This document shows, one piece after another, positions 1-11,789 of a stretch of DNA of 64,000 bases. The notes beneath the pieces were generated by a model, which was given only the letters and a program-made list of their open reading frames with translations, had not been told where the DNA came from and ran no database searches. Source of the stretch: Lytechinus variegatus (taxonomy: Eukaryota; Echinodermata; Echinoidea; Temnopleuroida; Toxopneustidae); the NCBI RefSeq assembly GCF_018143015.1, contig NC_054748.1, positions 20,714,406 to 20,778,405 on the forward strand, written 5' to 3'. The translations under genes were made by a program, and so were the position numbers. Every line of letters begins with the position of its first letter. Position 1 is the first letter of the stretch.

Positions 1-491
1 GAATGAATATTGACTACAGTATGTCATTTTCAGAAATCCATTTTCCATTGCTTCTTTAAAAGATTTAAAAAAGTATTATGTATTAAGATATTTATCACAT
101 TATAATGTATTAATAGATATCATTATTTACTTGTAACCCGGTAAGCGACTGGCAAATTCCCTCCAGCAACTTGAATTTACAAATAGGATTTTCAGAATGG
201 GGACCTTCTGTTATTATGAAAATCAGCCGTTAATTGACAAAAACAGAAGTATATACAGCAGAAAATTCTTTGAATTTAATTTACTTAATTTATTGAAGCA
301 AAGTACAAGTACTTAGACTTTTCTCATTGAACATAATATATCAATTTTTAAGTTTTAAGTTTCATTTATTTCTCCTCAAGAGATCAAGATAATAATACAT
401 ACAAAAAATAGACAGTTTAAAATTTTAAATACAATGAACGTCAAATTTAAAGAAAGTGAGGACTATAATGACCAAAAAGGAAGAAACCTTG
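1..491. other. AT-rich DNA, no feature recognised
   Basis: No ORF of useful length and no terminal repeats were found. The piece lies outside the candidate LTR that follows. Confidence 0.4.
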
Positions 492-1307
492 TGTGAGGCC
501 AACCCATAACAAAAACTCCACAACAAGTTTGTAAAAGCTTTTGTTAAGCAGGCCTATGCCTATTTAAAGGCCAAGGATTATTGTTATTTGTGAATAGAGA
601 CTGACAAACAATAGAATTGGCTATGTTGTTGATTTCAATGAGGTCATTCAAGAGTCTTCCAGAGTGTGATTGCTCCTCAAAGGAGAATGTTCTTTTAAAA
701 GACAATACCAGAAGCTTCCATAGTAGTGAATACTAGAATGATCTTATACTAGAAGGGTCTAGAATAGTTGTAATTAGTATATAAAGCTGGCAGATTCTTC
801 AAGGACATCACATCACATGATACCAGATCACTTCATCAGATAAGATCATAGCAGATCAGAGCTAAGAGTTTCACGCCAGACTTTACGTCAGAGCATACTT
901 CATTACCACCTGGAATATTTACCCGTCATCAATGAACTTTTCGCAGTTATTTTGAGAAAGGAATTCTCAGTTCTCATCGAGATCATCAACATCATCAATA
1001 TGTTCAATGAACGCTTTTCAACCCACGGATTGCATCAACATCGTCTTCACGGACACTTCAACCCGTTACAGTGACTCTTATTATTCATCGTGCTTCAACA
1101 TCAGTTTCATCGTCGCCATCATTGTTGACTTTTATCTGGATTTTATCATTTGGATTATTAATCGGATATATTGCACATCTGTCACTTCAAGAGGCGTAAG
1201 ATATTTATTAATGTTTTCTTAGTTTTTGAGTGTTATATTTCCTGTAATAAAAGAAAGGAAATTCAATTTCAAATTATTTCATTGTTATTTGTTGCAGTAT
1301 CGTAACA
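492..1307 (+). mobile_element. Candidate retrotransposon LTR
   Basis: The segment has LTR-like order: it can start with TG (TGTGAGG at 492), has a TATA element (GTATATAAAG) near 778, a poly(A) signal-like AATAAA near 1246, and can end in ..TAACA at 1307. The next bases (AATTTGATACCCAAAGC) resemble the spacer and primer-binding region that follow a Gypsy-type LTR. No flanking 5-bp duplication is seen and there are no gag-pol frames downstream, so it would be a 5' LTR remnant. The left edge is a guess. A 71-codon frame inside it looks fortuitous. The 1308-1526 stretch after it holds nothing else I recognise. Confidence 0.35.
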
Positions 1308-1534
1308 AATTTGATACCCAAAGCTTAGCATATCGTCCCCGCGTGACAGTTTAAAATCAATAAACATTGAGGCACATCAGAAACCGTTTGCGCAGAATCT
1401 CACTCTGAATCCACTCTCATTTCAGGGATCAGTGAGAAAATCAAAAAATAATAGGCCTACAAAAGAAATGTTAATGACCCAATCGTCGAATAATCACGTA
1501 TCACGAACCAATCTCGTCCAATTTTTATGGGCAA

Positions 1535-3274
1535 CAGGGTGACCAGACGTCCGCATTTCCCGGGATTGTCCCGTATTTTGCTCCTTTGTCCCGGCGTCCC
1601 GACAAACCCCCCTGAGACGCCCATTTGTCCCGTATTTCAGAATATTGAACAAAATGTAGTTAATACATTTAAAAGTGACAAATTTTCATCAAATAACCAA
1701 CAGATGACGAAGCAGAGACAACAATTCAATCGATAAATGTAAACTTTTGCAAGTTCTGCAGTGATTTTTTTTGCTAACCCAATACATTGCAAACGAACTG
1801 GCCTCCTGCCTGTGTGTGTCAGGCTACTATATAGTAATAATAATAATAATGTACATTTATATAGCGCTTATTACAATAGTTTCTATATCTTAACATAAAA
1901 TAAAAATAAAAATAGAAATTAAAAAAAATAAAAAAATAAAAGAAATATAGGCATGTAGGATCAGAGCAAATTCTCAATGGTGCAAACAAACTCAAATGAT
2001 AAACAGTTTTTCCACCAAAATAATCACAAAATCGGCGGGAAATTCTTATAATTATGTTATTGATTCTCAGATTAATGATTCGGAGATGTAGTCGGAGGAA
2101 CAAGTTATTGACTTTTCATATGATAGATATAGTTGTTTCAGCTTTCGTTTTGAGTCTTGGTGTGTACGATCTTTTTTCAAAAGTTTGGCAATATGTTTCA
2201 CTTTGAAATTTTGTTCATTTCTTAAGCATTTTACTTTTTAAATTTTTTAATTCATTTAAAAAAAACACCCAATAATATTATGATTTTTATTAGATGATTG
2301 GACTTTTTTTGTTTGCTTGGAGTTTGAAATTGTTTTCCTCTTTATTTATTTTCTACCCTATATCCTCCTGAACATTAATTTTGTCTCTCTCTCTCTGTTC
2401 ATTAATTCTTTCTCTGACTTTCCATCTGTATCAAATTTCCTTTTCTTTTTCCTTCATTATATATTTCCTTAAAATTTCCTTGGATTCCTTCTTTCATTCC
2501 TCTCCGAGTGTTTCTTTTCGTTCTTTAATTCTCTCCTTTCATTATTTTCTCTTTTTCCCTCTCCCCTCCCTCTCTTTCTTCCTTTCTTTATATTATTTTT
2601 TCTTCTATTTTTCCCCTTATTTCTTTCTTTCCCTTTCTCCCTCCCTTCCTGTTTTTCTTCTTTCTTGCAAAGAATGAAGGAAACATACCTGTATTTCTTT
2701 CCTTCATTCTTTCTTTCCTCCTTTTTCTTACCGTTTTCCTTTAATTCTCTCCTTTATTTTGTCCTTCACACATTTATTCATCCTCCCTTTCTTTCTTTCT
2801 TCCTTTCATTCTTTCTTCTTTCTTAATTTATTCCTTCCTTCCTTTCTTTCTTTCTTTTTCTTTCTTTCTTTCTTTCTATATTGATTTCAAAGAATGACGG
2901 AAACTTCTTTTAATATCTTTTATTTTTCTTTTCATCCTTCTTTTTTCCTTCATTTCATGCATTTCCTTCTCAATTCATCTCTTTTCTTTATCTCCTTCAT
3001 TCTTTAATTCACCCATGCACCCTTCCAATTCTTTATATTTTTTTTCACAAGTCTTACACTGTGTGTGGGCTTCTTTGTTTTGTTTTTTCTATGTTTTATT
3101 GAATCAACAAAATTACAAACTTACAAGTGATTGTTACAATGATTTAAAATAGATGTAAATCAATAGTTACAATATAACAAAACAAAACAAAACAAAAAAC
3201 CAAAAAAAGGGAAAAAGTTAGATCTTTGTTTATCGATTGTCCCGTATTTCATTTTGTGAAATCTGGTCACCCTG
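1535..3274. mobile_element. Non-autonomous hAT-type DNA transposon, 1.74 kb
   Basis: The 13-bp terminal inverted repeats CAGGGTGACCAGA (1535-1547) and TCTGGTCACCCTG (3262-3274) are perfect. They are flanked by a perfect 8-bp direct repeat ATGGGCAA (1527-1534 and 3275-3282). CAGGG termini and an 8-bp target duplication are the hallmark of the hAT superfamily. A subterminal motif GATTGTCCCGTATT recurs near both ends and GTCCCG is repeated several times near the left end; repeated subterminal motifs are where hAT transposases bind. There is no transposase. The interior carries an ATT microsatellite with a short dispersed repeat (about 1837-1875) and a long pyrimidine tract. Confidence 0.88.
2380..3065 (+). 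repeat. Pyrimidine-rich CTTT/CCTT low-complexity tract
   Basis: Almost pure C/T sequence made of TCTCTC, CTTT and CCTTCC runs on the plus strand, inside the hAT-type element. The 98-codon Ser/Phe/Leu-rich frame across it is a product of this composition. Confidence 0.85.
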
Positions 3275-3360
3275 ATGGGCAACCTGATTTTGACATTAAA
3301 ATTTTAAACTTGTCTTGCACAGGAATTCGTTCGTCTCCGCATACATTCATAATTCCGGAG

Positions 3361-3718
3361 CTTCGTTATTCCGAAGGTTCGTATTTCCGAAGTTTCGTAA
3401 TTCCGAAGGTTCGTTAATCCGAAGGTTCGTAATTCCGAAGGTTCGTTAGTACGAAAACTAAATGATTATCTAACCTTATTTCGTTTTCGGACTATCTAAC
3501 CTTCGGAACAACGAAACTTATTATTTTTCGGATTAACGAACCTTCGGAACATCAAACCTTCTTTCGTTTTCGGATTATCGAACCTTCGGAATTACGCCAC
3601 AAATGTTCGGATTAACGAACTCTTTTACGCTTTCGGATTAACGAACATCGAGGTATAGGCAATTTATGTGTTTCGGAATTACGAACCCTCGGAATAAAGA
3701 ACCTTCGGAATTACGAAG
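3361..3718. mobile_element. Small element built from CCGAAGG motifs
   Basis: The left half repeats units like TTCCGAAGGTTCGTAA in the plus orientation, and the right half carries them inverted (TTACGAACCTTCGGAA), giving a foldback of about 360 bp. The outermost units, CTTCGTTATTCCGAAGG and CTTCGGAATTACGAAG, form imperfect inverted ends. About ten copies of CCGAAGG/CCTTCGG occur. No target duplication was found, so edges are approximate. Confidence 0.6.
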
Positions 3719-3849
3719 TGTAAACGTTCGTCTCATATGATGTATCGAAAGAAAGAGGAATAATAATAATAATGATGATGATGATGTAAATGAAATATAT
3801 TTAATTTGCCTTTGAAGAAGACGGACATGGGAATACCACACCCACAAAA

Positions 3850-4430
3850 AAAAGTGAGTCACCTTGACTCACTTTGGCGAGTCACCAGTTTGTCCGTATA
3901 GCGAAACACTTTTACGAATATGTGAGTCACCATGACTCATTAAAGATGAGTCTGATCATAGAAGACTCATTTTTAATGCATCATAGTGACTCATCTTTGC
4001 CTTGCAGACTCATTTGTAATGAGTCATGGTGACTCACATAATCTAAAGACTCACTTCAAATGAGTCACCTGGCTCATTTAAAGTGAGTCATTAAGACGCA
4101 GACTCATTTTTAATGAGTCGTGGTGACTCATATAATCGCAAGACTCACTTTAAATGAGTCACATTGACTCGTTTGAAGTGAGTCAGTAAGACTCAGACTC
4201 GTTTGGAATGAGTCACGGTGACTCATGTGATCCTTCTAGTGTGTCGTTATACGGACAAACCAGTGACTCATCAATGATGAGTCAGGGTGACTCACTTTTT
4301 GCCTAGGTGAGTCACATGACTCAGATGGTTTTACTTAAATGAGTCATTACTTCTGTTCGTAGATCAAGCCTCTTGACTCACTTCATGTATGAAGAAGTGA
4401 GTCAAGGCGACTTAACTGAAAATGAGTCAA
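3850..4430. repeat. Left TGAGTCA/TGACTCA array
   Basis: I count more than 20 exact TGAGTCA or TGACTCA heptamers plus many one-off variants in about 580 bp, mostly in facing pairs. A second inverted pair, GTTTGTCCGTATAGC (about 3890) and its mirror GTTATACGGACAAAC (about 4246), brackets the central part. The heptamer equals the AP-1 (Fos/Jun) consensus; whether any AP-1 factor binds here is not shown. Confidence 0.85.
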
Positions 4431-4439
4431 ATACATATG

Positions 4440-6145
4440 TGATAATTAAACCAAAAGAAAAGGGTGTAAAATGATGCCAAATAAAATAAATGGTCTGTTG
4501 TCATCATAGGGGCTTTTCCAAAAATGATTAATAACATTTTCCAAGTAAACATGATCATCAGCAAAATTGAATGGATCAGGAAGTCTCATTGCATGCTTTA
4601 GATGTGCCGATTATGATGGACCTACAACCAACAGATCAATAGCCTAATGCTAACTTAACAGACACATCACAATCAGTTAAAGCAAAAGAACTAGAATGTA
4701 TAAATGCATTGTACATGCCATCTGATTTATTTCCTCTCAACAATAAATCTCCGGAGTCACCATCAATATTACCAAAACAAAAGTGACCATTATGCATCCG
4801 TGATGTAACCACAACAGACAGAAATGTGTTTCATGGGATAAATGTTTAAGAGTTTACTTGAAAAATAATTATGGTTGCTGTGCATTTCTTTCTATAATAA
4901 AATCTATTCTCAAGCATAGAATCCAGTCACCAAACATGTAAATAAGTGCACTGCTACCTCTCATCAAATAAAAAATAAAACTATCAAGAGAGAGTGATAG
5001 ATTTTATAACTGATTGGCAACATGGTTTAACCGACTAAACAAAGATAAAGCTGTCACAAAACGTCAATTTTTCAAACTTAAGCATACGTACAAACACAAT
5101 TTAAATTTAAGAATCCCCATGCATGACACGGGAATTCCCCAAATGTCAATTTTTGCTGTAGGAAAACCCACAAAAATATTTTACTACTAATAGTACAAAA
5201 GACAATTTCAAAATGTGCAATTTGGATTCTCAATTAATTTTTAAAGCACTTCGCAGAATCCCCCATTCTTAATACCATTTCTCTCACTGTGAAGCCCTGG
5301 TATTTTCCGCAAAATCTGCCTCCTATAGCAGCTGTATCTTCAAGCAGATACTGACCTTTTCTATTTAAATATATTTGTGCAATTTTTTTTTAAAGGCAAT
5401 GATAATTGTGGTGATTGGGCTATTAAGCAATACCTTTGACATGCTTGGAAGTGTGCAGATTGGCTTAAAATTAATGGCAGTGCTTTGTCAAATTTATAAA
5501 ATTAGTTTCAAATCAGTTGCATGTGCTTACCATCTCAATAAATGTAAACATTGAGAATTGTTTCCATCATGTACTGATGTTGGAAGCCATAATCTTGAAA
5601 AGTGCCTTTGTATAATTCTTGGAATTAAATACTAAGTTGCTTGAAACTTACAAACTAACTAAAATTCCATAGAGAACCTTTAAAATGTTGTAATTCTTCA
5701 AATTTGTGGTGTTAAACTTATTTACATGTACAGTAACAAAATGTGTACAAAAATCAAAAAGTAGAATATTAATAGCTTAGTCTTCAATTCCCCCCCCCCA
5801 AAAAAAAAAAAATTGTTGACCATCTGATCTGTAAAAATTTTGGGTCCAAATATCTTTTCTTTTTTGTGTGTGCAAAATCCTATTTTATCTGTGACAAAAA
5901 TTTCATTAAGCATTTATACGTAATTCTTGGGATATGAAAAGATTTCCAATTCAAGGGCCACTGAAATTGTACTGAAGCAAAGCGAAATAATGCACATACT
6001 TGATGTCTAAATTCACGGTCAACCTGTCGTATCTATTTCAATCTATTTTGCACATAAAAGACAGATACAACACCTAAGGTGATTGCACGTAGAGAAAGTG
6101 TGATCAGCTGAGTTGCAGTAGCATCACCCAATTAATTAATTTCTA
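4440..6145. other. No gene seen; AT-rich interior of the TGAGTCA-bounded region
   Basis: No exon-like stretch, terminal repeat or long ORF was recognised. The run of C then A near 5790-5812 is a simple homopolymer. Confidence 0.4.
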
Positions 6146-9100
6146 TTAAACTGAAGAACTACTGGCATCAGCATTTCGGACAGCATTTAAGTCATACAGG
6201 CTTCTTACGACCTTGGATGAGGGTTGAGATGTGGAATCTATGTTCATCAGAATCTTCTGAATGAATGTGAGGGTGTTACCCATCTTGGGGGTGTATGATC
6301 AGTTGAATACATAATGGGCTGACATAAGCAGAGAGACTGCTGACATGAGGTAGGTGGTTTTCTCGCAGATGACTTCATTCTCTGCTGTAATATAGGATGA
6401 TTGCAGAATTTCCGTGAATTTTTCATGATCACTGCTCAGAGTCAGACCTGCACTGTCGGGCTTACTTTTGTAGATGATTTTGGCGATTGGTCCGTTTTTT
6501 ATCCTAAAAAAGGGAAACATAAGTGAGAAATGCTGATTAGTTTATTTCTGGTAATGTACACAAGGCAAATTGGTTGATCCTAGTGAAAATGATAATTTCA
6601 AGTTTATGCTAATACATATACTGCTAACTGTACTGTAGTCCAAGATGTACTAGTATGATATTAAATGAAACACCATAGTATTTACTTTGATACTTTACAA
6701 ATTGTAGCCTAAAGAACCGCAAGACTTACAAAATTGTAACTGTAATAAAGAATTTCTTAGCCATGGTTGAGTAAGTGTTCACTATGAATTATCATCCAAG
6801 CTCTATCAAATTACATGGATGGAAATGAATAATAAATTGGACTCAGAGTTGAGAAATGTACTACTTTCTTGGAAACACCAAAACATCAAGTTGAACAGTT
6901 TGTATAGCCATCAAATCATTTATATACAAGTGGAACGCCTCTGGCAGTCTCGCCTGCATTACTCAGTTCAATATAGCAGCAGTGCTGACTTTGATGGTCA
7001 AAGTTCATTAAAGGACAAGTCCACCCCAACAAAAACACTGACATGGCAACACACCTGGCTCATGACATACTCCATTGAAAGTGCTTTTGTTGTTTTTTGG
7101 AAGCCCCCCAGTTATGGCCGCCACAAGTTACAGTGAGGTGAAGTCGAATTCACCTATACTTTTCTTAAGCCACTTCAAAAATTTCTAAGTGCCTTTTAAA
7201 TCTGAAGTACTATTATTGCAACTTTCAATTAGAATAATATTAGCAATGAATTAATATTTTTTTTTTTTTTTTGGGGGGGGGTGAAAATTAAGATATAGGA
7301 CCTACTCTTCACTTTAAACCCCTATGAATTAAACCCTGGTGTGATATTGGTTTATAGGCTTCAGGAGGATGTTCTCAATTTATGAATCAACTCTGGAGAT
7401 AATTTGAGATTCAATAAATCAATTATCACGAAAATTATACTGATGTGTAATCTTCTTTACATTGATGCTAAACAAAATTTAGCAATCAAAATACTTAATC
7501 AAATGGGCAAAATCTAATCCCTTATTCTCATAAGTAGAATTCTATGGTAGGCAATGTTCTTTTCTTAATCTTCGAAGGTTAGGATCTCACTGTGATAGTG
7601 AGTAATACATCATTTCAAAACTTATTAGAATTTCCTGTGTTAAAAGAGAGATTAAATCCAATATCTATTTCTTCTGACTTTTTAAGAGTTTTGTGGTGCC
7701 AGGTCTCATATGGCCTGTCAGTTGAGCTATCTAAATGGACATGCCTGCGACAGCTTCACTCACTCACTCAAAATTCTGCTGATATTTGTATAAACCTTAA
7801 ATGAATTTTAAGCATCAAACTTACCTGGCTATGCTGACAAAGCAATGCCTTCTCTCCAAAAATAGTAGGAATCAACAGAAGTGCTCCACATGATTTGATC
7901 ACTGCAAAGAAAAAAAAATGAAGACTAAACTCAAGCAATGTAACTCGAACTCCAGAATATCAGTATTTTTGTGGTTGTCCATTCAGAAATATTAAAAATA
8001 TACAGTATACAATATACATTTTGACCAACTGGCCTGGGTCATCCTTCTTTAACCATTTGAATTGCACATCAGGTATAAATAGAAGAGTACACTTTGGAGC
8101 CATGTAATTATTGTCTTTCTCTCTCATGAAATTAAAATGGGGTATATGGATTTGGGGCTGGTAAAACTCGGGGGGGGGGGGGGGGGGGGCAAGTACAGTA
8201 ACTCTTTAACCATTTTCAAAGTTTTCCTCCCAAGAATAAAATTATTGCAAACCCACTCCTTATCAAACATCTCAATAACATACTTTTCCTGGTGTCTTCA
8301 TTTTCTGCTGCTGCAGCCAAGATCAGGTTTTTGAGCTCCAAACCTTGCTTGGGAGTCTTGCATATCTCTAGTAATGGATCAGCATATTCAAATGTCCTGC
8401 TTCCAACTTCTGCTTAGTTGGGTCCTCTGACAGTCTCTCAAACTCTTTCAACATCAAATGAAAAGAATAAAGAGGGAATTTAAACAGGGCAGTCTTATGT
8501 TTCTCTGCGTGAAAAAAAAAGAAAAATAGGTGTGTAAAAAATGGCTCAATCAAGAATAATTTTGAAGACTATGTGCAAATCTCTACACTCTTGATAAAAT
8601 GACCCAACTGACTCCAGTCTTTCTTTGTCTCCACGAGTTGGAATCACTTTCATTCTATATATACAATAATCAATGTATTGAATTCATATGGAAATTTATT
8701 GGTGAACAATTACATACAGTTCTTGAAATGGGCCTATCACTTAACCCATTCACAAAGATAAGTTTTTGCATATGAGATGCTCAGTGAAATTGTCCCTTAC
8801 TTGTCAGCAAGAACAAAAATTCTATTAATTAAGAACGAAGAGTAAATATTTTGCTCTTGTAAATTTTAGTACTTTGCAAATTTTGATCTCCTTTAACTAT
8901 CATAATTTTAAGCCTGTACACGCTACTTACTGCATTGAGTGTGAAATGGTAGGACCTTTAGATTCTTCTCGATCAACAGACATGATATGATTGAGATCAG
9001 ATAAAGATTAAAATTTCAAACTTTCTAAATATTATGTTTTCACACAATTTCTTGATTATTTCAAAGATAGATACTAATAAACTAGGTTAAAATACAGAAT

Positions 9101-9726
9101 GTGATTGCATGATCCTAGAAATGTGAACATACCCATTTCTATAAAACTTATAGCTCCAATTCTAGTTAACCCTAACTAGGCCGGGTTTTTTTTTGGCTGT
9201 TCTGTGGCCGGGGGGGGGGGGGGGGGCGGGGTTGATTCAACCCCCCGGCCTGTTTAGGGTTAAGCATGGACTTGCTTATTGCAAGAATAGACCCTTGTTA
9301 CACGTAAATCTAATGATAGATTCTTGAAGTTTCTTGATCTGTATTAACGCTGATTTGAACTTACCTCATCTTCATGGAAAAGGTAAGGGTACATATCCTT
9401 CAAGTAGGATTCAGTCCAGTTGCTGTTGATGATACCCTTGCGCCTATGGGCATAAGTTAGTAGATTGTCTATCATCAAGCTGTCCTGTCTTGTTTTTCTG
9501 GATTCATTCTGAAGCATCTTGATGTGAGCATTGATCGTTTCTTCATCCTCACTTTCTGGGGATGCAGGAAGGTACTTTCTTTATGCCATACATGTGTTTG
9601 CCTGCAGCTTTGTCTGGTTTGGGTGTAGTCCCCTTTCTTTGCTTCCATTTGTCCTAATGGATTATCACGTTCATGACATTTCCTGCAATTCCTGAATCTG
9701 TTGCGTAGTGACTTCTTCCAGTAGCC
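6146..9726 (-). pseudogene. Decayed multi-exon gene, possibly SAMD3-like C-terminal family
   Basis: Four minus-strand exon-like blocks with good splice sites lie in order: 9726-9365 (acceptor TTTACAG, donor GTAAGT), 8504-8284 (acceptor CACGCAG, donor GTATGT), 7901-7825 (acceptor TTTGCAG, donor GTAAGT) and a last exon 6503-6146 ending in TAA. Reading starts GYWKKSLRNRFRN in the first block, passes IPTIFGEKALL in the third and ENEVICEKTTYLMS in the last. The first two blocks need frameshifts to stay open, the last has one in-frame TGA (near 6299), and the phase between the third and last blocks does not match, so I call it a pseudogene. The layout, ending in a YVF..FIQKI..I region before a short tail, recalls SAMD3-like uncharacterised proteins; that is from memory, not a search. 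The 5' exons are not identified. It lies between the two TGAGTCA arrays. Confidence 0.6.
9170..9259. mobile_element. 90-bp TTAA-flanked MITE
   Basis: Termini CCCTAACTAGGCCGGG and CCGGCCTGTTTAGGG are inverted repeats with one base different, flanked on both sides by TTAA (9166-9169, 9260-9263). TTAA targets with CCC-starting ends fit piggyBac-type MITEs. A G-homopolymer fills the centre. It sits in an intron-like gap of the decayed gene. Confidence 0.72.
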
Positions 9727-9779
9727 CTGTAAAAAAATAATAATAAAATTATAAAAAACAAATAAAATGTGCAAAAAAG

Positions 9780-10635
9780 AAAAAAAATGAATTGGAAATA
9801 TTCTTAATGTTATTTTGATGGGATAAATGTGACATATGCTTCAGATAGTGACTGCATTTCCAAGTTAATAAAAACAAACACCACATCCATTCAAGATGGG
9901 GGCTCACATCTCAACATTATCTAATAAAAATATTCATCTTAATTATTGTTGGGAAAGGGGCACTTATCAAATTAAAAACAACTCAGTAGACCAGGAATAG
10001 GTCCTACAGTACACCTCTACATTTTTCTGTGAGAAGGAAATGCATGTAGTCCAGACTCACCCAAGGGTTCATTACATGCCTGCCTGTGGGGAATCTAGGA
10101 CTATATGGAATGCCAATGCTGTACACAGCACACAATTTAAAAAATCATTAAAATATCACTTTTGTGACCATAATACTAATTTCTGTACAGTTGCAATTCA
10201 TTTTTCATTAGTAGCTTGGGGGTAATTTTCGTATTCACCAGAGCACTTGAAAACTTAAATTTTGGGCATATTTTTGTGTACGCCCTCTATTAGTGGAAAA
10301 ATAAAGGCAAGACAATTGTAGTTTTTCAATTTCTATTTTTAATTAAGAAAAATTAATTTAAAGAATCAAATTTAATTAAGAGACAAGTTACATGTATGTG
10401 ATAAATAGCTGTAATGGAACCTAACATTGTCAAAAAATTAAACATTAGTCCCAAAGAAAAGGAGAAAATAGGCCAAACATTGCCAACCTTATTTCACCAC
10501 ACAGGGGGCAGTAACACTAACAGAGAACAAGGTTATATCATAACCTTGTTCATAGAATGAGCGGTCTAGATTTGATCTACCTGACAAAAAAAACATAGGG
10601 ATCGATATGTGAGAGTCATTTTGAACTCAGATTAT
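9780..10635. other. No feature recognised
   Basis: AT-rich DNA with short frames only; one 61-codon plus-strand frame at 10040 has a weak LINE-tail look but cannot be supported. Confidence 0.35.
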
Positions 10636-10639
10636 ATCG

Positions 10640-10960
10640 ATAGGCAAGTGACAAATAATAGTAAGTGCCAGACCTATCATCCAATAAGAGCAAGAATTGA
10701 AAAATACAGGAACTTGTTCTTCTCAGTACCGGTACCATCATCAATCATATGGAACCACCTGATTTACATTGAATAAACTCGCCATCGACAAACTCATTCA
10801 AGAATGCCATCGAAAAGACCTTCTAATCATCCCTTCGCCCTCCCTCAAGCTCACCCGATCTCAGGCTCATCCGATGCGTTCATGCCCAGGAGGGCCCTGC
10901 ATCGTACACATCCAGATCCAGATTATAGGCCTAACTGTTAGATGTGGTAATCTGTTTCGT
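10640..10960 (+). pseudogene. LINE reverse-transcriptase tail fragment
   Basis: A plus-strand reading contains RARIEKYRNLFF followed by a W-N (IIWNHL), the pattern at the C-terminal end of many CR1/L2-type LINE ORF2 proteins (Arg-rich stretch, FF, then WN.L). It stops at a TAA near 10770 and appears to continue in another frame to about 10966. No RT core is present. The call rests on the tail motif only. Confidence 0.35.
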
Positions 10961-10965
10961 AGGAT

Positions 10966-11190
10966 GTAGGGTCAGGTGTCCGGACATTTTATATTTTTGA
11001 AGCCTTCTTTTTTGTCTTTTGATTAGCTTACCCTAAAAATATGAATTCAATAGTTGTAATCATCTTCTATTTTGTAATTCTCTATAATATTTCCTACATT
11101 TTGTACTAAAAATTGATGAAACTTCGCCTGTAAATTTCTTTGACTTGCTAAAGTCCTGACACCCAACCTGTCCGAACACACAACAATACA
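10966..11190 (+). repeat. GTCCGGAC repeat family, copy 1
   Basis: Starts TAGGGTCAGGTGTCCGGAC and ends TGTCCGAACACACAAC. The same unit occurs inverted at 25786-26013 and truncated at 45388-45450. The interior shared by copies includes a TTTTTGAAGCC stretch. No coding potential. Confidence 0.65.
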
Positions 11191-11465
11191 TATCTACACT
11201 CAATTAAACAGACGCGCAGCGGAGCTACACTACAGCCCTACAAGTACAGCCATATAGCACACACACATACACGCATCCGTCTGGTGCACGAAATCCCGCA
11301 CGTAATCCTCTCAAAGTTCCACAAATCATCACCTAAATTGAGAATCAATTATTCTTGTCCACCAAATTTCCTCTCATTCTCTTCAGCAATTAATTTCTCA
11401 GCGGCCTACAGGTGAAATGAACAAAATTATTCTCAAAACTGCAGGATTAAAACGATTTTACTCAC

Positions 11466-11560
11466 AGTATTCTCTTGATCCAATTCAGCAATGGCGACGT
11501 CAAACGGGAATGTTCGCGCGATGGTTGACGTCATAGCGTGCAAGTAGCGCATGCGCGCAC
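11466..11560 (-). promoter_or_regulatory. Candidate promoter and 5' exon for the decayed minus-strand gene
   Basis: Unlike its neighbours this stretch is GC/CpG-rich. It holds a full CRE palindrome TGACGTCA (11526-11533), a second GACGTCA (11495-11501) and a CCAAT-type motif. Reading left on the minus strand, a donor-like GTGAGT follows at 11465. It lies just inside the right TGAGTCA array, upstream of the decayed gene. No TATA box. Inference from composition and order. Confidence 0.3.
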
Positions 11561-11573
11561 GGCTTTATTCTTG

Positions 11574-11789
11574 ACTCATTTTTTTTTGTAAATGAGTCAA
11601 TCGCCGATCTTGACTCATTTTTTACAACTATGTGAGTCAGTCGGAGCATCTGCAAGTGAGTCATTTCGTTATTGACTCACTTGTTAATTACAGATGAGTC
11701 AACTAAGACTCATTTAATTTTGTTAGTGAGTCAAGTTTCGCCTGACTCACAAATATTATACATAAATGAGTCACATGACTCACTTTTAT
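11574..11789. repeat. Right TGAGTCA/TGACTCA array
   Basis: Eleven exact TGAGTCA/TGACTCA heptamers in about 215 bp, again in facing pairs, ending in TGACTCACTTTTATC. Shorter than the left array and with different spacers; only the outermost part lines up closely. Confidence 0.82.

Noticed and set aside
3850..4430. TGAGTCA array as a dedicated host AP-1 enhancer
   Set aside because: The array pairs with a mirrored array 8 kb away and has matching outer ends, which favours a mobile-element explanation; binding is untested.
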